Assembly: GCA_022793565.1 (NCBI GenBank)
Contig: JAAWDC010000125.1
Location: 1 to 8,422 of the forward strand
Source of the DNA: Bacilli bacterium
GTDB lineage: Bacteria; Bacillota_I; Bacilli_A; RF39; UBA660
DNA length: 8,422 nt
Reading direction: 5' to 3'
Part shown: positions 1-6,388 of the stretch, one piece after another
Layout of the letters: each line of letters starts with the position of its first letter
Numbering within the stretch: position 1 is the first letter of the stretch
Made by a program: the position numbers and the translations under genes
The notes under the pieces: model-generated
The model's input: only the letters and a program-made list of their open reading frames with translations
Told to the model about the DNA's origin: nothing
The model's database searches: none

Positions 1-2
1 GT

Positions 3-35
3 CGATAAATCAAGAATGGTTTATCGCTTTTTATT
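3..35 (+). terminator. Rho-independent terminator of an upstream gene
   Basis: A 10-bp stem (3-12 with 17-26, one G-U wobble) closes a 4-base AGAA loop and is followed by CTTTTTATT. It probably ends a + strand gene that lies outside the window. Its T-tract runs into the -35 box of the next promoter, so the pilin operon starts as an independent unit. Confidence 0.75.
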
Positions 36-62
36 GTCAAAAGAAAAAAGAAAATGTATAAT
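34..62 (+). promoter_or_regulatory. Sigma-A type promoter of the pilin-like operon
   Basis: TTGTCA (34-39) and a perfect TATAAT (57-62) are 17 bp apart. Transcription should begin near 69. That leaves only about 11 bases before an in-frame ATG at 80 and places the ribosome binding site at 83-90, which supports translation from 98. No operator-like symmetry was seen. Confidence 0.8.
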
Positions 63-82
63 AATTATAAAATAGAAAGATG

Positions 83-90
83 AGAGGCGG
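83..90 (+). promoter_or_regulatory. Ribosome binding site deciding the prepilin start
   Basis: The purine-rich AGAGGCGG-like stretch lies 7 bases before the ATG at 98. It falls inside the longer frame that opens at ATG 80. It therefore favours 98 as the start, and this also gives a normal short prepilin leader (MREKG). Confidence 0.75.
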
Positions 91-97
91 TACAAAA

Positions 98-1900
98 ATG
101 AGGGAAAAAGGTTTTACGCTAATCGAGTTACTTACAGTGGTTGTAATTTTGGGAATAGTTATTACACTAGCAGTTCCAATACTTAGAAATCTAACATACA
201 ATAACGCCGAAAAAGAATACCAATATTTACAAAAAGAAGTGCATGAAGCAGCGAAACTTTATGCCAAAAATTATCGAGGAGAGCTTCAAAACGAAAACGC
301 TAGTTGCTTTAATATCCCATATGAAACTCTTTTAAAAGAAGGGTTAATCGAGGAAGAGGGTGTTACCTGCACGGGTAATGTTATTCTAGAAAAAAGAAGC
401 AATAGTGGATATAATTATAAATACTATTTAACTTGTAAAGATGAAACAGGAGAAATTATTCATCAATCAGAAGCGATTCCCCTTTCTTGTAAAGGGTTTA
501 GTGGAAAGTTTAAATTAGATTATAGTCTATATAAAGATGGAGAAACAGGACAAATTCCATATACAGAAGGGGAATGGGCTAGATATATTTATGGAGAGTA
601 CAATGCAAGTAGCCCATATAATTATCCAATTGAGAAAATAGAATATAGTATAGATTTTCTAAATTGGCATCCGATGACCAATCAAAAGCAAACTTATACA
701 AATTATAATGGAAATATCTTTGCAAGAGCTGTGGATACTGGAGGAAATACGAGTGAAGCGATTCGTCATTTAGTAAGGGGAGATAGCCTAGGACCTAACT
801 TCGTATTAAATAGTAATGAAAATGAAATTAAAGAAAATAATACTATTGCCATATCTATTGGTAATGTTGTAGATGCTGGAGTTGGAGTTGACTTAGGAGG
901 AAACATCTATTCCTATGATGGGGTAAATTGGGAAAAGAACCCAAGTCGCGACTTTGCCTTAGGAAGTGAAGGAACTATTTATGTAAAAGACAAATTGGGA
1001 AATATAAAAACTCAATCTATGCAAATAATCAAAGCCTGTAATGGTGGTGGAGGAAACGCAACAGAATCAGATATCTTAGAAGGAAAAACCGCTTGGGTAA
1101 ATGGAGAAAAGATTGTAGGGACTATGCCTAATAACGGAAGTATAAATCAAGTTCTCTACCCAGGTCAAAGTTATAAAATACCAATGGGATATCATAATGG
1201 AAACGGAAAAATTACAGTAAGTAGTCTATCGAGTAATACCTCTGCTACCGCGACAAAAGAACAAATTTTAATAAATAAAACAGGATGGGTAAATGGAGAA
1301 AAAGTAATAGGAACCATGCCTAATGCATCCAAAGGAAATCAAACGTTATCTTCTGGAGATACCCATACAATAGGGGCAGGATATCACGATGGGAATGAGA
1401 CAATTAGAGTAAAAACACTAGCAGAACAAACTGTAGGAGATGCGACTGCTGATAATTTACCAGAAGGTGTTGTGGCCTGGGTAAATGGAGAAAGAATTGT
1501 AGGAAATGGTGCAGATCTAGCTGCTTGGTATCAAAAAGGCTATGAGGATGGAAAGAAAAAATGTACCGCAAATCTTACCAGTATGAAAGCATATTTTCGA
1601 ATGATTCGTAGTGGAATTCAGTATCAATATTTAATTTTCACTGTAGATACTTCCAAGTATACAAAATTACAAATAGGAAACGTATCAAAAGTAACTGTAG
1701 ATAGCTATAGAATTACAATGGACTGTAAGGGGTCAGAAAATCGAGTAATACAAGGAGCTGCCAACCAAACAATTGATATCTCGGCATATAATACTATTAC
1801 TTTTACGATCGAAATACGAAAGAATGCAACTTTAAACACAATATATCTTGGAGAGCCTAATTATCCAAGAATTAACATTTCTCATATGCTTTTTGAATAG
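98..1900 (+). CDS. Large type IV prepilin-like protein with Ig-like segments and tail-fibre-type repeats
   Basis: Predicted to be a secreted, pilus-associated or pseudopilus-associated surface protein of 600 residues. Residues 1-27 form a class III signal: leader MREKG, cleavage before Phe6, FTLIE with Glu at mature +5, then a hydrophobic helix. A prepilin peptidase is required and is not in the window. Residues 28 to about 135 are a pilin-like domain with Cys70, 91, 113 and 131. Residues about 140-312 hold two Ig-like segments with YS-D-x-x-W and 'D..GN' signatures. Residues 321-471 carry two full 64-residue repeats and a partial third (WVNGEKIxGTMP, GYHxG). Residues 472-600 are a beta-rich tail with no family I can name. 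Typical type IV pilins are only 130-200 residues, so this looks like a tip or minor pilin adhesin rather than a shaft subunit. The stop is 10 bases before the next gene, so the two are co-transcribed. The prepilin signal is certain; the adhesive role is inference. Confidence 0.85.
   Translation: MREKGFTLIELLTVVVILGIVITLAVPILRNLTYNNAEKEYQYLQKEVHEAAKLYAKNYRGELQNENASCFNIPYETLLKEGLIEEEGVTCTGNVILEKRSNSGYNYKYYLTCKDETGEIIHQSEAIPLSCKGFSGKFKLDYSLYKDGETGQIPYTEGEWARYIYGEYNASSPYNYPIEKIEYSIDFLNWHPMTNQKQTYTNYNGNIFARAVDTGGNTSEAIRHLVRGDSLGPNFVLNSNENEIKENNTIAISIGNVVDAGVGVDLGGNIYSYDGVNWEKNPSRDFALGSEGTIYVKDKLGNIKTQSMQIIKACNGGGGNATESDILEGKTAWVNGEKIVGTMPNNGSINQVLYPGQSYKIPMGYHNGNGKITVSSLSSNTSATATKEQILINKTGWVNGEKVIGTMPNASKGNQTLSSGDTHTIGAGYHDGNETIRVKTLAEQTVGDATADNLPEGVVAWVNGERIVGNGADLAAWYQKGYEDGKKKCTANLTSMKAYFRMIRSGIQYQYLIFTVDTSKYTKLQIGNVSKVTVDSYRITMDCKGSENRVIQGAANQTIDISAYNTITFTIEIRKNATLNTIYLGEPNYPRINISHMLFE
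1058..1510 (+). repeat. Array of 64-residue (192-bp) coding repeats, 2.4 units
   Basis: Units start at residues 321, 385 and 449 of the prepilin-like protein, an exact 64-residue spacing. The consensus is A-T-x3-I/L-x2-G, then WVNGEKIxGTMP, a variable stretch, L-x2-G-x2-Y-x-I, GYHxGNxxI and a short linker. The third unit stops after 23 residues. The units have diverged at DNA level, so they are ancient rather than recent copies. Similar units are known from tail and receptor-binding proteins of Firmicutes phages; this is recalled family knowledge, not a search result. Confidence 0.85.
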
Positions 1901-1910
1901 AGGTGAATTT

Positions 1911-2804
1911 ATGAAACATGAAAAGAAATATATAATGCTATGCGGATTATTTTGGTTATTAGTACTTTTAGTTAGTTTCAGTTACAATCAAAAACCCAAA
2001 AATGAAGTGTTTGTTTCTAATGAGGAGCTTGATTTCTTAGCTGCTTCTGATACTGTAGTAATCAGGGCTTGTAGTGGAAGTTCTACAGCGAAAGCAAATG
2101 AAATTAAAGACAAAAAAACGGCATGGGTTGAAAATAAACTAGTAACAGGTAGTATGCCTCTTCATGCTGATAAAACAGTTCAACTAAATGCAGGAGATAC
2201 TTATAAAATCCTAGAAGGGTATCATGATGGAAAAGGAACAATTGTAGTAAACAGTTTAAAAGATCAAACGAATGGGAACGCTATTGCAAAAGATATTTTA
2301 GAAGGTGCAACAGTTTGGATAAATGGTGAAAAAATAACTGGAACTATGCCCAAACATACACCAAAAGATATTGTCATAAATCCAGGAGAGAGCTATAGAA
2401 TTCCAGAAGGTTACTATCCAAGCGACAGCAGAATTATTACAACACCACTAAGTCAATTAACTCCAGGAGATGCTATTGCTGATTATTTATCAGAAGGAAA
2501 AGTTGCTTGGGTAAATGGTCAAAGAATTGTTGGTACTGGTAAAAAAAATAAAGAAAAGTACCAGGAAGGATATGAGAAAGGAGCCGTAACTGGAAGAACT
2601 TATTTGACGAATATAAATACTCAAATGGTCATTAAAATTGGTGGTTCTTCCAATTTACAAGGAACAGAAGCCAATATTGGTTTAGATACAACAGGAGCTT
2701 CTAATGTAACAGGAGCTATACGAATGCACCAAACAGGTCATTTAGATGCTCAAACCTACTATCAATCACTAACAGCAAATACTTCTAATCGTAAATGTGA
2801 GTAA
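1911..2804 (+). CDS. Membrane-anchored or secreted protein sharing the 64-residue repeat array
   Basis: 297 residues, starting at ATG 1911 behind a good GAGGTG site; an upstream in-frame ATG at 1848 lies inside the preceding gene and has no such site. Residues 1-6 are basic and residues 7-25 are strongly hydrophobic. This is a signal anchor or a signal peptide (a Ser-Phe-Ser type I site is possible), not a prepilin leader or a lipobox. A short stretch up to residue 59 ends in VVIRAC, matching IIKAC at the same place in the upstream protein. Residues 60-210 are the repeat array, in register with that of the neighbour, followed by the shared YQxGYExG motif near 217-224. The last 70 residues are Gly/Ser/Thr-rich and unlike anything I recognise. 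The protein is probably exposed outside the cell and works with the prepilin-like protein encoded just upstream. Function unknown. Confidence 0.8.
   Translation: MKHEKKYIMLCGLFWLLVLLVSFSYNQKPKNEVFVSNEELDFLAASDTVVIRACSGSSTAKANEIKDKKTAWVENKLVTGSMPLHADKTVQLNAGDTYKILEGYHDGKGTIVVNSLKDQTNGNAIAKDILEGATVWINGEKITGTMPKHTPKDIVINPGESYRIPEGYYPSDSRIITTPLSQLTPGDAIADYLSEGKVAWVNGQRIVGTGKKNKEKYQEGYEKGAVTGRTYLTNINTQMVIKIGGSSNLQGTEANIGLDTTGASNVTGAIRMHQTGHLDAQTYYQSLTANTSNRKCE
2088..2540 (+). repeat. Second array of 64-residue coding repeats, 2.4 units
   Basis: Units begin at residues 60, 124 and 188 of the second protein, again exactly 64 residues apart, with a truncated 23-residue third unit. The array is 453 bp, the same length as the one in the gene upstream. 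The third units of the two genes agree at 17 of 23 positions, while the second and third units within the first gene agree at only 8 of 23. The first unit here is the most degenerate (WVENKLVTGSMP). Confidence 0.85.
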
Positions 2805-2850
2805 TTAGAGAAATAAGTGCGTCAAAGTTATAAATTTTATAAAGAAAGGA

Positions 2851-2879
2851 TTGCTTTTTTTATAAAATACTGCTATAAT
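2851..2879 (+). promoter_or_regulatory. Extended -10 promoter of rplS
   Basis: TTGCTT (2851-2856), a 17-bp spacer and a perfect TATAAT (2874-2879) preceded by TGC, an extended -10 element. The expected start of transcription is near 2886, giving a leader of about 73 bases. This is the strongest promoter in the window, as expected for a ribosomal protein gene. No convincing terminator for the upstream operon was seen between 2805 and 2850. Confidence 0.85.
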
Positions 2880-2885
2880 CTAAAA

Positions 2886-2940
2886 CGTTAGTAATCCGAT
2901 GCTTATAGTAACTTAGTAGTATGATTGCTGTAAAAACAGA
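2886..2940 (+). promoter_or_regulatory. Candidate L19 ribosomal protein leader
   Basis: The rplS leader can fold right after the predicted transcription start. GTAATC (2891-2896) pairs with GATTGC (2923-2928), then comes a two-base CG bulge (2897-2898), and ATGCT (2899-2903) pairs with AGTAT (2918-2922) around a 14-base loop. A small hairpin CTGT-AAAA-ACAG (2928-2939) shares one base with it and lies just before the ribosome binding site. Autoregulatory L19 leaders are known upstream of rplS in Firmicutes (Rfam L19_leader). Position and bulged-hairpin shape fit, but I matched no consensus, so the identity is tentative. Confidence 0.45.
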
Positions 2941-2958
2941 GAAAGGAGATATCGTAAT

Positions 2959-3306
2959 ATGGCAAATGTAATTGATAAAATTACTAAAAAACAGATGAAT
3001 CCTAACATTCCAGAATTTAGAGTTGGAGACACAGTTCGTGTAGACGTTAAGATTATCGAAGGAAAGCGTGAAAGAATTCAAGCGTTTGAAGGAATCGTAA
3101 TTGCGCGCAAAAATGGAGGAATTTCAGAAACTTTTACAGTACGTAAAATGTCATCTGGAATTGGAGTAGAGAGAATTTTCCCTATTCATTCACCAAAAAT
3201 CGCAGGAATCACGGTTGTTAAAAAAGGAAAAGTAAGACGTGCAAAATTAACATTCTTAAGAGGATTTGTTGGTCAGTATAAAATCCCAGAAAGAAGAAAT
3301 AAATAG
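2959..3306 (+). CDS. rplS: 50S ribosomal protein L19
   Basis: 115 residues, the usual length for bacterial L19 (bL19), a protein at the interface of the 30S and 50S subunits. Recognisable stretches are the '[11 protein letters not shown]' opening, '[21 protein letters not shown]', '[22 protein letters not shown]' spread over residues 35-80, and the basic C-terminus ending in ERRNK. The start ATG follows a strong AAAGGAGAT site about 8 bases upstream. The gene has its own promoter and leader and a terminator that begins at its stop codon. lepB follows 38 bases later, a common Firmicutes pairing; trmD, which often precedes rplS, is not here. Confidence 0.98.
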   Translation: MANVIDKITKKQMNPNIPEFRVGDTVRVDVKIIEGKRERIQAFEGIVIARKNGGISETFTVRKMSSGIGVERIFPIHSPKIAGITVVKKGKVRRAKLTFLRGFVGQYKIPERRNK

Positions 3307-3330
3307 AAGGCCAGGGGTCTTCTTTTATTT
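3305..3330 (+). terminator. Terminator between rplS and lepB
   Basis: A stem formed by 3305-3312 and 3316-3323 (GAAGGCC with GGTCTTC plus one A-T pair, one G-U wobble) encloses a 3-base loop and runs into TTTTATTT. The hairpin overlaps the rplS stop codon. It lies within the rplS-lepB gap, so lepB is either expressed by read-through or from a weak promoter that I could not identify. Confidence 0.8.
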
Positions 3331-3344
3331 ATTGGGGTTGCTTT

Positions 3345-3863
3345 ATGAAACAGAAAATATTTTATTATGGGAAGCAAATACTTCCATATCTTTTTATTAT
3401 TCTTATTGTTTTATTAATTAAAAAATATGCATTCGGCACAGTACTAGTAAACGGTCATAGTATGGAGGATACGTTAAAAAATGGCGATTTTATGATATTA
3501 GACAAGTTATCATACCATTTTCGTGAAATTAATAGGTTTGATATTGTAGTAGTTCAAGTCGGAAAGCAAAGGCTAATCAAACGAGTAATCGGATTACCAA
3601 AGGAAACAATTAGCTATGAGGATAATGTACTTTATATTTATGGGAAGAAATTAGACGATACATATTCTAAGAAAATAACACAAGATTTTGATCTACACGC
3701 ATTTGATTTAACGTCCATTCCAGACGGGTATTATTTTGTAATGGGAGATAATCGGATAGATTCCTTAGATAGTAGAAGCTTTGGAGTAATAGAAGAAAAA
3801 AACATTTTAGGAAAAGCCGATTTTATCCTTTACCCATTTCATCGATTCGGAAGTGTAAAATAG
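3345..3863 (+). CDS. lepB: Type I signal peptidase
   Basis: 172 residues, the short Gram-positive (SipS-like) form of the membrane protease that removes Sec and Tat signal peptides outside the membrane. One N-terminal membrane segment lies at about residues 11-26, with the catalytic domain outside. Conserved boxes are visible: catalytic Ser39 in GHSMEDTL, catalytic Lys79 in LIKRVIGLP, and MGDNRxDSLDSRSFG at 133-147 with the expected Ser and Asp residues. The start ATG has only a modest GGGGTTG site. There is no clear promoter in the 38-base gap, so transcription probably depends on read-through from rplS. Its own terminator begins at the stop codon. It could process the second repeat protein if that has a cleavable signal; this is inference. 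Confidence 0.96.
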   Translation: MKQKIFYYGKQILPYLFIILIVLLIKKYAFGTVLVNGHSMEDTLKNGDFMILDKLSYHFREINRFDIVVVQVGKQRLIKRVIGLPKETISYEDNVLYIYGKKLDDTYSKKITQDFDLHAFDLTSIPDGYYFVMGDNRIDSLDSRSFGVIEEKNILGKADFILYPFHRFGSVK

Positions 3864-3883
3864 AACCAACAGGTTCTTTTTTT
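3861..3883 (+). terminator. Terminator of lepB
   Basis: A 6-bp stem (AGAACC, 3862-3867, with GGTTCT, 3872-3877), a 4-base AACA loop and a run of six T (3878-3883). The stem starts within the lepB stop codon. It separates lepB from the ftsK promoter. Confidence 0.8.
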
Positions 3884-3949
3884 ATTGTTTTATTAAAACC
3901 ATAGTTCTAAAATGTGCCAAAAGAAACTGTAAAATGGACGACAAGATCT

Positions 3950-3977
3950 TTGATTTTTTTTCAAAAGACGATATAAT
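3950..3977 (+). promoter_or_regulatory. Promoter of ftsK/spoIIIE
   Basis: TTGATT (3950-3955) and a perfect TATAAT (3972-3977) with a 16-bp spacer; the expected transcription start is near 3984. An ATG at 3934 that opens the same reading frame lies upstream of this promoter, so it is unlikely to be used. Confidence 0.7.
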
Positions 3978-3990
3978 AATTCTAGGATAT

Positions 3991-3997
3991 AGAGGTG
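3991..3997 (+). promoter_or_regulatory. Ribosome binding site deciding the ftsK start
   Basis: AGAGGTG lies 8 bases before ATG 4006. The alternative ATG at 3934 has no purine-rich site and would add 24 residues without resemblance to the family. Confidence 0.75.
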
Positions 3998-4005
3998 TAC
4001 AAATT

Positions 4006-6303
4006 ATGGCAAAAAAGAAAAAGAAAAAAAAATCAGAAGAAAAGAAATTTGAACATTGGAATGAAGTCATAGGACTTTTTCTTATTGTTTTATCGATTTT
4101 AAGTATTGTACCAACACCCCTTGGAATTATAGGAGAACTTGGAGCAAGTTTCGCTATGTTTTTGATTGGAACGTGGTATCAAACCTTACTATTATTTACA
4201 TTTTGTTTAGGTTGTTATATGGTATATAAAAGAGAACTTCCAGATTTTTTAACTGGTAGAATGATCGGTTTGTACTTTCTAGTGATCGGATTATTGGTCC
4301 TAGAACATACTACATATGTAAAAGCAAATGAGAAAGATGTTTTAATGGTTTTTCAAGTAACAGTAGATAACCTGGTGGCTAACTTTCAGCATATTATGAA
4401 TGATACTACACTTACATTAAAAGGGGCCGGAATTATTGGGGCAGTATTTAGTGTAACATTCTTTAAATTATTTGCTTTAGAAGGAACTTATATTGTATCA
4501 ATTCTATTTATCATTGTAAGTATCGCTCTATTGACAGGTTTTGATTTTGTTGCATTTATAGCTAAGCCATTTAAGCGAAAGAAGAAAAAACCAACATTAG
4601 AAGATACTGGTGTAATTGTAAATGATTCTTCAGTGATTAAAGAAGAATTAGAAAAAGAGACTCCAGCAAAAGAAGAAGAGAAAAAAGAAGATGGAAAAAT
4701 TAGAATTCACAGTATTGAAGAATTAACGCATACTAAAGAACCAACATCAGAGACAGAAACAGCAAAAGAAGAGAAGGATGTAGTTCCAGTAGAGGGAACT
4801 CCAAAAGAAGTAAAAATTAATGATAATACCAATAGAAACTATCAATTACCATCTCTATCCTTACTTTCCATTACAAAAAAAGGAAAAGGTGGAAATAATA
4901 ACGAAATTATTGAAGCCAACATCATGAAATTAGAAAAGGTATTAAAAGATTTTAATATAGTAGCGAAAGTAGTAGAAGTGAATGTTGGACCAAGTGTTAC
5001 TCAATATGAATTAGAAATATCTTCAGGTACTAAAGTTAGTAAAATTCTAAGTCTAAATCGAGAAATTTCCTTGGCTCTAGCAAAAAAAGATGTGCGTATC
5101 CAAGCACCAATTCCTGGAAAAAGTACAGTAGGTATTGAATTAGCCAATGATTCAATCAGTCCAGTTGGATTAAGAGAAATCCTAGACTCAATACCAGCAA
5201 ACAAAGTAAACAGTAAATTATTAGTAGCCCTTGGAAAAAATATTATGGGAAATTCTATTTTCTGTGAAATTGATAAGACTCCACATATGTTAGTTGCAGG
5301 ATCTACAGGTAGTGGTAAATCTGTATGTATCAACTGTATCATCGCATCAATTCTAATGAGAACAAAGCCTAATGAAGTAAAATTAGTACTCGTTGATCCT
5401 AAGAAAGTAGAACTTAGTATGTACAACTGTATTCCTCATTTGTTAATCCCTGTAGTAACAGATCCACGAAAAGCAAATGATGCTTTAAAAAGAATTGTAA
5501 AAGAAATGGAAGATCGTTATGATACCTTTAGTGAAAAAGGTGTTAAAAACATTTCTACATATAATGAATGGGTTGATAAACAAAACGAAGGGAAACCAGA
5601 GGAAGAACATCTCAACCATATGTCTTATATTGTCGTAATTATCGATGAACTTGCAGATTTGATGATGGTTGCTAGTAAGGAAGTAGAAGATTCCATCATG
5701 AGAATTACTCAAATGGCTCGTGCGGCAGGAATTCACTTGATTATTGCGACACAAAGACCATCTACAGACGTTATTACAGGTGTTGTAAAAGCGAATATTC
5801 CATCTCGTATCTCTTTTGCTGTTTCTTCTAGTATTGACTCACGAACGATTTTAGATCAAGTTGGTGCTGAAAAACTGCTTGGAAAAGGAGATATGTTATT
5901 CTTACCAATGGGGGAGAATGCTCCAGTTCGAGTTCAGGGGGCATATGTTTCAGATGAAGATTTACAAAAACTCTGTGATTGGGCAATATCTCAACAAAAA
6001 GCCCAGTATGACGAGAGATTTATGAACTTAGGGGAGTCTTCTAGTGACAGTGGTGGAATGAGCGTTGATGATGTAAAAAATGCTTCAGAAGAATATGAAG
6101 ATCCACTGTACAATGAAATTGTAGAATATGTGATCATGGCAGGGCAGGCAAGTGCCTCTAGATTGCAAAGAAAATATAGTTTGGGATATAATAGAGCTGC
6201 CAGAATCATTGATTTATTAGAAGAAAGAGGAATCATTGGTCCTGCGAATGGTTCGAAGCCAAGAGAGGTTTTAGTAAAATTAGATGACGGAGATGAAAAT
6301 TAA
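4006..6303 (+). CDS. ftsK: FtsK/SpoIIIE-family septal DNA translocase
   Basis: 765 residues from ATG 4006, close to B. subtilis SpoIIIE. It is an ATP-driven motor that pumps chromosomal DNA through the closing septum. A run of seven lysines (3-9) is followed by about five hydrophobic segments (roughly 21-40, 48-73, 86-100, 140-158, 161-178), then a Lys/Glu-rich linker to about 295. The alpha domain follows (around 'VGPSVTQYELEISSGTKVSKI' and 'DVRIQAPIPGKSTVGIE'). The beta ATPase has Walker A GSTGSGKS at 432-439, Walker B IIDELADLMM with Asp547 and Glu548, and the ARAAGIHLIIATQRP motif. The winged-helix gamma domain, which reads the polar DNA motifs, is at about 699-758. All key residues are present. 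Whether it works in division (FtsK), sporulation (SpoIIIE) or both cannot be told from sequence. It is a single-gene unit with its own promoter and terminator. Confidence 0.96.
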   Translation: MAKKKKKKKSEEKKFEHWNEVIGLFLIVLSILSIVPTPLGIIGELGASFAMFLIGTWYQTLLLFTFCLGCYMVYKRELPDFLTGRMIGLYFLVIGLLVLEHTTYVKANEKDVLMVFQVTVDNLVANFQHIMNDTTLTLKGAGIIGAVFSVTFFKLFALEGTYIVSILFIIVSIALLTGFDFVAFIAKPFKRKKKKPTLEDTGVIVNDSSVIKEELEKETPAKEEEKKEDGKIRIHSIEELTHTKEPTSETETAKEEKDVVPVEGTPKEVKINDNTNRNYQLPSLSLLSITKKGKGGNNNEIIEANIMKLEKVLKDFNIVAKVVEVNVGPSVTQYELEISSGTKVSKILSLNREISLALAKKDVRIQAPIPGKSTVGIELANDSISPVGLREILDSIPANKVNSKLLVALGKNIMGNSIFCEIDKTPHMLVAGSTGSGKSVCINCIIASILMRTKPNEVKLVLVDPKKVELSMYNCIPHLLIPVVTDPRKANDALKRIVKEMEDRYDTFSEKGVKNISTYNEWVDKQNEGKPEEEHLNHMSYIVVIIDELADLMMVASKEVEDSIMRITQMARAAGIHLIIATQRPSTDVITGVVKANIPSRISFAVSSSIDSRTILDQVGAEKLLGKGDMLFLPMGENAPVRVQGAYVSDEDLQKLCDWAISQQKAQYDERFMNLGESSSDSGGMSVDDVKNASEEYEDPLYNEIVEYVIMAGQASASRLQRKYSLGYNRAARIIDLLEERGIIGPANGSKPREVLVKLDDGDEN

Positions 6304-6330
6304 CAAAAGGAATAGTTAGACTCTTATAAC

Positions 6331-6363
6331 AAAAAGAGGATGGATAAAAACCATCTTCTTTTT
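6331..6363. terminator. Bidirectional terminator between ftsK and the penicillin-binding protein gene
   Basis: A 13-bp stem (6331-6343 with 6351-6363, one G-U wobble) with a 7-base A-rich loop. The A5 run on the left arm and the T5 run on the right arm give a T-tract in both directions, serving the two convergent genes. It lies 28 bases after the ftsK stop and 26 bases after the - strand stop. Confidence 0.85.
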
Positions 6364-6388
6364 CTATTGAACCATATTATATAAACAC

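Noticed and set aside
80..97. Upstream ATG adding six residues to the prepilin-like protein
   Set aside because: It is only about 11 bases from the predicted transcription start, has no ribosome binding site, and its own codons form the site for ATG 98.
1511..1900. Variable region of a diversity-generating retroelement in the prepilin tail
   Set aside because: There is no reverse transcriptase and no near-identical template repeat in the window. The C-terminal regions of the two neighbours are unrelated, not adenine-varied copies.
1911..1950. Lipoprotein lipobox at Cys11 of the second repeat protein
   Set aside because: The residues before Cys11 (YIML) do not fit a lipobox and there is no hydrophobic region ahead of it; the hydrophobic stretch lies after the Cys.
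98..2804. Prophage tail genes
   Set aside because: The repeats are tail-like, but no other phage gene is present, the first protein has a prepilin leader, and the operon is flanked by a terminator and housekeeping genes.
2828..2842. TTATAAA-T-TTTATAA palindrome after the second repeat gene as a terminator
   Set aside because: The stem has only A-T pairs, almost no loop and is followed by purines, not a T-tract. The operon's end remains undefined.
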